A DNA stretch of 47,172 nt from a virus, in the IMG/VR virus record IMGVR_UViG_3300020595_000057, positions 1 to 47,172 of that record. One strand, given 5' to 3'. The first letter of the stretch is position 1, and each line of letters starts with the position of its first letter. A model generated the notes under the pieces. That model ran no database searches. It had not been told where the DNA came from and worked only from the letters and a program-made list of their open reading frames with translations. The position numbers and the translations under genes were made by a program. This document shows positions 43,979-47,172 of the stretch, piece by piece.

Positions 43979-44155
43979 ATGGCAGATCAAATAGTTTCTA
44001 TAACAGATCAACAAACCGTTGATGTATTAGCAATAAGAAAAATAGAAGTACTATTAGATGTAATGGCTGCATTAGAAAATTCAAATGCACCAGAACTTTA
44101 TGGTGTTAAAATTACTGTTATAGATAAGATCGAACGAGCAGTAAGTAATCTATAA
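43979..44155 (+). CDS. 58-aa helical protein, last gene of the plus-strand operon
   Basis: The product MADQIVSITDQQTVDVLAIR, then KIEVLLDVMAALENSNAPEL, ends in a VIDKIERAV helix. It is soluble, mixed charged and mostly helical. The ATG follows the preceding TAA by one base. Its last two codons, including the stop, overlap by 6 bases with the end of the minus-strand gene at 44150-44314, so transcription of the two operons converges here. Confidence 0.6.
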   Translation: MADQIVSITDQQTVDVLAIRKIEVLLDVMAALENSNAPELYGVKITVIDKIERAVSNL

Positions 44156-44314
44156 TAAACTATCTAATAAATTTTGTAGTCCAGGTATACTAGGATGATA
44201 TGGGTGTTCTAACTTAAGTGATAATATTAAGAGCATTATCTCTTCTTTAGTCAATTTTTCAACAGGTATACTAGTTTGAGTTCCAGGTTTTATAGATTTG
44301 CTTGAGTCTTTCAT
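44150..44314 (-). CDS. 54-aa protein closing the minus-strand small-gene operon
   Basis: The ATG at 44312-44314 lies 44 bases inside the end of the HNH gene, and the TAG stop at 44150-44152 overlaps the opposite-strand gene by 6 bases. The product MKDSSKSIKPGTQTSIPVEK, then LTKEEIMLLILSLKLEHPYH and a final LLDSLL helix is plausible as a small helical protein. The 44-base overlap with HNH is larger than usual, which lowers confidence. No family is recognised. Confidence 0.45.
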   Translation of the reverse strand: MKDSSKSIKPGTQTSIPVEKLTKEEIMLLILSLKLEHPYHPSIPGLQNLLDSLL

Positions 44315-44546
44315 GGTGCATAGTTGTTAGCATTCTTTTAAATTGTTTTTTATCTCCAAAGTAACTGTGACATTCTCTACATAACGCTTGTAGATTTTCT
44401 GGGGTGTCCTTTTTATTTGACCCTCCCATACCTCTGGGGTTTATATGATGAATATCTACAGCAGTTCTATCACATACTTCGCATCCAATCCAATCTCCTG
44501 GATCTAGACAAAACGCATCGTGATATACCTTTGTGTGATTTTTCAT
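44271..44546 (-). CDS. HNH endonuclease
   Basis: The open frame extends upstream to 44609, but that part overlaps the membrane-protein gene, and ATG at 44544-44546 gives a 4-base overlap with it. The 91-aa product has CEVC (C22, C25) and CREC (C56, C59) as zinc ligands and the HNH core DIHHINP (H33, H34), N51 and H60. Short HNH proteins in phages often assist terminase cleavage in cos-type packaging, while others act as homing enzymes. This one lies in a small-gene operon away from terminase, so the target is unknown. Confidence 0.85.
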   Translation of the reverse strand: MKNHTKVYHDAFCLDPGDWIGCEVCDRTAVDIHHINPRGMGGSNKKDTPENLQALCRECHSYFGDKKQFKRMLTTMHHERLKQIYKTWNSN

Positions 44547-44806
44547 TGTGTAATTAAATATATTAGGTAACCAAGAATAACATTCAAATTGACAGCAACT
44601 ATATTCCATTGCTTGGCTACAAAAACTTGGGGTAGAGATAAGATGCCACCTATTACATATGTAATCGCTCCCATGCTGTCGTACTTTAACAGATAGGGTG
44701 ATATCATAATAAACGCTGTTCCCATGTATCCCAGTCGTTGGGAAATTTTTTCTATGGGGGTAAGTCTTCGTGTTTTTACTAGACGCTTTAAAAAGTCTTT
44801 AATCAT
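44543..44806 (-). CDS. 87-aa membrane protein with two or three helices
   Basis: After a basic N-terminus (MIKDFLKRLVKTRRLTPIEK), hydrophobic segments lie at about 27-41 (MGTAFIMISPYLLKY), 45-60 (GAITYVIGGILSLPQV) and 68-85 (NIVAVNLNVILGYLIYLI). The GGILSLPQVFVAKQWN turn is reminiscent of small transporters of the PnuC or SWEET type, but the protein is too short for a firm call. It overlaps its neighbours by 4 bases on both sides. Confidence 0.65.
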   Translation of the reverse strand: MIKDFLKRLVKTRRLTPIEKISQRLGYMGTAFIMISPYLLKYDSMGAITYVIGGILSLPQVFVAKQWNIVAVNLNVILGYLIYLITQ

Positions 44807-44967
44807 AAATTAACGATTTCAATAATGACAACAAAAATCAACACCGCACCTATCATAGTCAATAAAAGAATATCAGAGTCCTTTAGGGTGTACTCCTTCT
44901 TCTTATTACTTATTCTGTTGATCCACTCGTTTAATGTTTCGTCTGGCTTTCTTTTTAGTCTACTCAT
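44803..44967 (-). CDS. 54-aa single-pass membrane protein
   Basis: ATG at 44965-44967 leads to a TGA at 44803-44805 that overlaps the next ATG (ATGA). The product has a basic N-terminal half (MSRLKRKPDETLNEWINRIS) and one C-terminal membrane helix (ILLLTMIGAVLIFVVIIEIV). The ATGA junction and compact placement support translation. The orientation is likely N-in. Function unknown. Confidence 0.65.
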   Translation of the reverse strand: MSRLKRKPDETLNEWINRISNKKKEYTLKDSDILLLTMIGAVLIFVVIIEIVNL

Positions 44968-44994
44968 TTTTAAAAAATTTTTATTTGGGGGTAT

Positions 44995-45231
44995 TTATAT
45001 ATCCCAACACCATATAGGAGTCTTCTCACCCACATAACCTCCACTTACATTGTATGTAAAGTATTCCATCGCATCAATCTCATTCATTTCATCTTTAAGT
45101 ATCTCAATACATAAGTGAACTGAATAAATAAGTCTCATTGAGTTTTCTTCAATACCTATCACAGCATCGTCAAAACCGTCAGCGATTAGTATTTCTTCTT
45201 CACTATAATTATCTAAAATTCTTTCTAACAT
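44995..45231 (-). CDS. 78-aa conserved acidic phage protein
   Basis: The start is the ATG at 45229-45231; an upstream TTG at 45244-45246 would add five residues but overlap the neighbouring gene. The product contains LIADGFDDAVIGIEENSMRL and ends with NVSGGYVGEKTPIWCWDI. The pattern ADGFDxAxIGIE...FNVSGxYVGEKTPIWC belongs to a widespread small protein family in phages of unknown function, known to me only from recurring sequences. Acidic, soluble. Confidence 0.75.
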   Translation of the reverse strand: MLERILDNYSEEEILIADGFDDAVIGIEENSMRLIYSVHLCIEILKDEMNEIDAMEYFTYNVSGGYVGEKTPIWCWDI

Positions 45232-45236
45232 AACTT

Positions 45237-45332
45237 CTATTTCCAATCTTCTGGGAAGAATATTTTTGCTACCTGCTTACTAAATACTGTAATAATTACA
45301 GCGATCATAATCCATCCTAACGACTCTATCAT
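45237..45332 (-). CDS. 31-aa membrane micropeptide
   Basis: ATG at 45330-45332 to TAG at 45237-45239, 5 bases before the next ATG. The peptide MIESLGWIMIAVIITVFSKQ then VAKIFFPEDWK has one membrane helix and a basic, aromatic C-terminal end. The spacing fits the operon, but a 31-aa product cannot be proved from sequence alone. Confidence 0.5.
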   Translation of the reverse strand: MIESLGWIMIAVIITVFSKQVAKIFFPEDWK

Positions 45333-45350
45333 ATTATTTTACATTTTATA

Positions 45351-45368
45351 GTAAACATGTGTGTTTAC
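45351..45368. promoter_or_regulatory. Inverted repeat in the 74-base gap downstream of the nuclease gene
   Basis: Perfect 7-base arms GTAAACA (45351-45357) and TGTTTAC (45362-45368) flank a 4-base spacer. It sits 39 bases downstream of the PD-(D/E)XK gene stop and 19 bases before the next ATG. It could be a regulator operator or an RNA hairpin. The T run follows on the plus side, opposite to local transcription, so an ordinary terminator is not favoured. Confidence 0.4.
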
Positions 45369-45406
45369 ATTTTTTGATTAATGTTGCTTTAACTGTTGAC
45401 AAAAAT

Positions 45407-45955
45407 TTAAGTTGTAACTGTATCGGGGGTGACATATCTATACTGTCGCTTATCAATCTTAAATTCATAGTACTTATTTCTTTCATTGATAGTAACAACA
45501 TTCCAATCCTTTATCTCTTCCTTTTCAAACTGTTTTAAGATATACCTCCGATCAGATAAGAATAATACAAACAATACAAAGTCTACTTCCAACTTATCTA
45601 TTGTGAACATATTTACCTTTAAAGATCTTTCACAACCTTTAACATCAATCTTTTTCCCGTCTACAATTAAATCTGGGTCACTAACACCTTTCTCTTTAAC
45701 AAATGCTGAGGTTGTATAATTAACCCCTTTTAAATCAAAATGATGCCTTACTAAAAGTTCTCCCAATATCCCTTTGAAGTCTGTGTAGAACTCATTGTCT
45801 ACCGGCTCATCAAATAAAATAGGGTGTTTGTACTTGTAACTTCTAGACTTCCAATAAAGTTTTTTGTAATGGTCTCGGTTTGCCATGACACGAGTGTCAA
45901 CGTATAATCTTGCGTGTTCAAAAATACACTGAGGTATTTTATAGATCTCCTCCAT
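45407..45955 (-). CDS. PD-(D/E)XK nuclease-like protein
   Basis: The 182-aa product carries the conserved core of PD-(D/E)XK nucleases: a helix with E66 in GILGELLVRH, then D95 in SDPDLIV, and D104-x-K106 in KKIDVKG. The following strand runs VDFVLFVLFLS. The family includes restriction enzymes, resolvases and phage recombination exonucleases, so the specific role is unknown. Its length suits a stand-alone nuclease. The ATG lies 17 bases inside the GroES-like gene. The nuclease call rests on motif pattern and is fairly firm. Confidence 0.75.
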   Translation of the reverse strand: MEEIYKIPQCIFEHARLYVDTRVMANRDHYKKLYWKSRSYKYKHPILFDEPVDNEFYTDFKGILGELLVRHHFDLKGVNYTTSAFVKEKGVSDPDLIVDGKKIDVKGCERSLKVNMFTIDKLEVDFVLFVLFLSDRRYILKQFEKEEIKDWNVVTINERNKYYEFKIDKRQYRYVTPDTVTT

Positions 45956-46538
45956 TTAGAATCTTTCCTAATATATCGTCTTGTTTCATTACGTAATAAT
46001 CCTTACCCTCGATTGTATTAAGAAATGCATTCCTTTCATGAAATCGTACAGTGTCTCCGCTAATTAAACCTAGTTTGTCCTCTCCAAGAGTGGGTGTACC
46101 TATAAAACATAGGTTACCCTCAACTTCACTACGAGTGGGTACCCCTACGTAAATAGAACCAATCTTCTCCTCGATCATAATAGGCTCAATTAATACATGA
46201 TTGGAAATAGCGGTTAAAACTCCGCCTCTTAAAAAACAGAAGCATTCTTCTAAATCAACTAAATAAATGTCTTTTTCGCCAAATACTAGATTGTCCTCCT
46301 GCACTGTCAAGTAGTTGAAGTAGACTAAGTCGTCTAACTGCAATTCTTGCTTCAAAAACTGTCCTCTTGTATTTTTACACCATTCCCCTCTAGGTAAAGC
46401 CACGACACTTCCGCATATGGTAACGTGCTCTTCCGGACTCCAAGTAACATCTAAATAAAGTTTTCCTGTAGAAAACTCAACTTCGTCATTATATTTCTTT
46501 GTGATCTTAACCGCTATTTTTTGACCAATCATATCCAT
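45939..46538 (-). CDS. Tandem GroES-like co-chaperonin (two GroES domains in one chain)
   Basis: I start at ATG 46536-46538; a GTG at 46572 would add 12 residues that look non-homologous. The 199-aa product reads as two GroES-like halves. The first (about 1-100) has IGQKIAVKI, CGSVVALPRG, LQLDDLVYFNYL and DIYLVDLEEC. The second (about 108-195) has ISNHVLIEPI, GNLCFIGTP, ISGDTVRFHERN and YYVMKQDDILGKI, matching the GroES end (xGDxVxF..., EsDILAxI). GroES family members cap GroEL for folding of capsid proteins. Phage co-chaperonins such as T4 gp31 usually have one domain, so two in tandem is unusual. Confidence 0.65.
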   Translation of the reverse strand: MDMIGQKIAVKITKKYNDEVEFSTGKLYLDVTWSPEEHVTICGSVVALPRGEWCKNTRGQFLKQELQLDDLVYFNYLTVQEDNLVFGEKDIYLVDLEECFCFLRGGVLTAISNHVLIEPIMIEEKIGSIYVGVPTRSEVEGNLCFIGTPTLGEDKLGLISGDTVRFHERNAFLNTIEGKDYYVMKQDDILGKILNGGDL

Positions 46539-46559
46539 CTGGTTGCAATATAAAAACAA

Positions 46560-46573
46560 TGAACGATTGTTCA
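46560..46573. promoter_or_regulatory. Operator-like palindrome upstream of the GroES-like gene
   Basis: TGAAC (46560-46564) and GTTCA (46569-46573) are perfect inverted arms around GATT. The centre lies about 29 bases before the ATG at 46538, where a repressor or activator could act. Regulatory role is inferred. Confidence 0.35.
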
Positions 46574-46623
46574 CTCAAAATGTATGACAAGTAATTCACA
46601 GAGATATCCACTGATGGACACAT

Positions 46624-46653
46624 TGGCTAGCATGGGTAGACAAAATGGCTAGC
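46624..46653. repeat. Paired TGGCTAGC repeat spaced two helical turns apart
   Basis: TGGCTAGC occurs at 46624-46631 and 46646-46653, start to start 22 bases, about two turns of DNA. Each copy contains the palindrome GCTAGC, and the second extends to GGCTAGCC. This spacing puts both sites on the same face of the helix, as for a dimeric binding protein. The adjacent A/T tract begins one base after the second copy's extension. Confidence 0.6.
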
Positions 46654-46654
46654 C

Positions 46655-46721
46655 TATATAATATATAATATATATATATAATATATAATATACTAGTATT
46701 ATAAATTAAATTAATATAATA
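46655..46721. repeat. A/T-only tract with TATAATATA repeats
   Basis: Only two of 67 bases are G or C, both in the ACTAGT word at 46692-46697. The left 38 bases are an imperfect TATAATATA repeat. Such a tract melts easily and could serve as a DNA-unwinding element or promoter region. The origin role is inference. Confidence 0.6.
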
Positions 46722-46868
46722 CATCTTTTTAGTAGTTGCATTCTTTTTTTAAAGGATCTAAGGCACTATAAAAAACGCTCCGGAATATTACTATATAATT
46801 TAGATTAAAATTGCTTAGATTTGCTCAGAATGTCATTGTAGGTGTTTTTGTGGGTTAATACATATACA

Positions 46869-47091
46869 ATGGTGTACCGAACGCAAAAAGGGAAGTGGAT
46901 TTTGGCAAGTGGGTAGGGTGCAAAAAAAGGTTTCTGAAATGGGATTTAGTCCACTTAGGACTAGCAACTCTACCTATAACACGTTCACAATCAGTACAAT
47001 ACAATATGACTTGTCCAGGTGTTTGGACATTTTGCGTCCTGGTAACACGAAAATGGGAAACGATGCAACAAATTCAGACCCAAAGAAATAA
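46869..47091 (+). CDS. Possible 73- to 74-aa protein read across a +1 frame change (uncertain)
   Basis: ATG at 46869 opens MVYRTQKGKWILASG and stops at TAG 46914-46916. Skipping one T there joins a second frame, from about 46915 to TAA at 47089-47091, reading RVQKKVSEMGFSPLRTSNST and on to NDATNSDPKK. The joined protein reads as one coherent sequence (charged start, then a beta-like SNSTYNTFTISTIQYDLSR segment). It could be a decayed gene, a programmed +1 shift at GGG-TAG-G, or chance. The second part alone could start at GTG 46909 or ATG 46939. Arg codons are mostly AGG, unlike the AGA-rich neighbours, so a non-coding structured RNA is also possible. Confidence 0.3.
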
Positions 47092-47154
47092 TTTCAACGT
47101 CCTTAAAGAGATGGAGTAATACAATGAAGCAAACCAATTAAAAACAATTAACAC

Positions 47155-47172
47155 ATGAAAGTCGGTAACAAA
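47155..47172 (+). CDS. Start of a plus-strand gene, cut by the right edge
   Basis: ATG at 47155-47157 follows an A-rich leader (ACAATTAACAC), the usual start context in this window, and gives MKVGNK before the edge. There is not enough sequence for any function. It is probably the first gene of a rightward operon. Confidence 0.45.

Larger units (their letters stand above)
46539..46868. promoter_or_regulatory. Divergent non-coding region, possible regulatory or origin region
   Basis: No convincing gene is found in these 330 bases. They hold the TGAAC/GTTCA palindrome, two TGGCTAGC repeats, a 67-base nearly pure A/T tract and a TAnnTTTG-type -7 element (TAGATTTG at 46816-46823, about 46 bases before an ATG). 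No matching -33 TTG element was seen upstream of it. The region lies between divergent operons, so it probably holds promoters for both, and the repeats next to an A/T tract also suit an origin. Confidence 0.45.

Noticed and set aside
46536-46574. GTG start at 46572-46574 for the GroES-like protein
   Set aside because: The extra 12 residues have no place in a GroES-like start, and the ATG at 46536-46538 directly precedes the first GroES-like strand.
46895-47119. A 74-codon plus-strand frame overlapping the possible frameshifted ORF
   Set aside because: Its protein is less plausible than the joined reading, being Trp/Cys-rich without structure.
46740-47120. tRNA or other RNA gene in the right-hand non-coding region
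   Set aside because: No tRNA-like T-arm (GTTCRANNC) or cloverleaf was found; the short inverted repeats there are not enough to name an RNA.

Overview
The window is part of the genome of a tailed, podovirus-like phage that probably infects a member of the Bacteroidota. The evidence for the host is indirect. Start codons follow A/T-rich leaders rather than GGAGG-type ribosome sites. The tail-nozzle protein carries Bacteroidota-style Fn3-like repeats. The partial lipoprotein at the left edge has a short SCGS lipobox. The virion genes and their order (TerL, portal, acidic scaffold-like protein, capsid, ring/adaptor proteins, nozzle, internal virion proteins, lysis) resemble Cellulophaga podoviruses and crAss-like phages; this is judged by eye, with no alignment run. 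A marine origin is plausible from the small-protein families but is inference.

Layout. (1) Positions 41865 down to 1, minus strand: one long late operon. It runs: possible small terminase, TerL, portal, scaffold-like protein, major capsid protein (MCP), a strong intrinsic terminator, an unknown 273-aa protein, a second terminator, five fibre or decoration genes, small structural proteins, a glycosyltransferase, three connector/ring proteins, a 1749-aa nozzle protein, a DUF1566 adhesin-like protein, three internal or ejection proteins (205, 594 and 2559 aa), then lysis (amidase, small membrane proteins and the start of a lipoprotein cut by the left edge). (2) Positions 42009-44155, plus strand: ten small genes (23-116 aa), tightly packed. 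(3) Positions 46538-44150, minus strand: a protein that looks like two fused GroES domains, a PD-(D/E)XK nuclease-like protein, four tiny or membrane proteins, an HNH endonuclease and a 54-aa protein. Its 3' end overlaps the 3' end of block 2. (4) Positions 46539-46868: a non-coding divergent region with paired repeats and an almost pure A/T tract. (5) Positions 46869-47172, plus strand: a possible frameshifted small ORF and the first six codons of a gene running off the right edge.

How it works together. TerL packages DNA into an HK97-type capsid through the portal. Adaptor and nozzle proteins form the short tail. Several fibres, one with a self-cleaving S74 chaperone, bind the host. The internal proteins, including the 2559-aa polyvalent protein with a metalloprotease-like HEFGH motif, are probably ejected with the DNA. 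The amidase and membrane proteins lyse the cell. No DNA polymerase, primase, helicase, RNA polymerase or integrase is present, so the replication half of the genome lies outside the window, most likely beyond the right edge.

The items most worth a second look are the tandem GroES-like protein, the two terminators placed just before start codons after the capsid gene, the apparent four-gene lysis cassette, the possible +1 frameshift ORF at 46869-47091, and the repeat plus A/T-tract region at 46539-46868.
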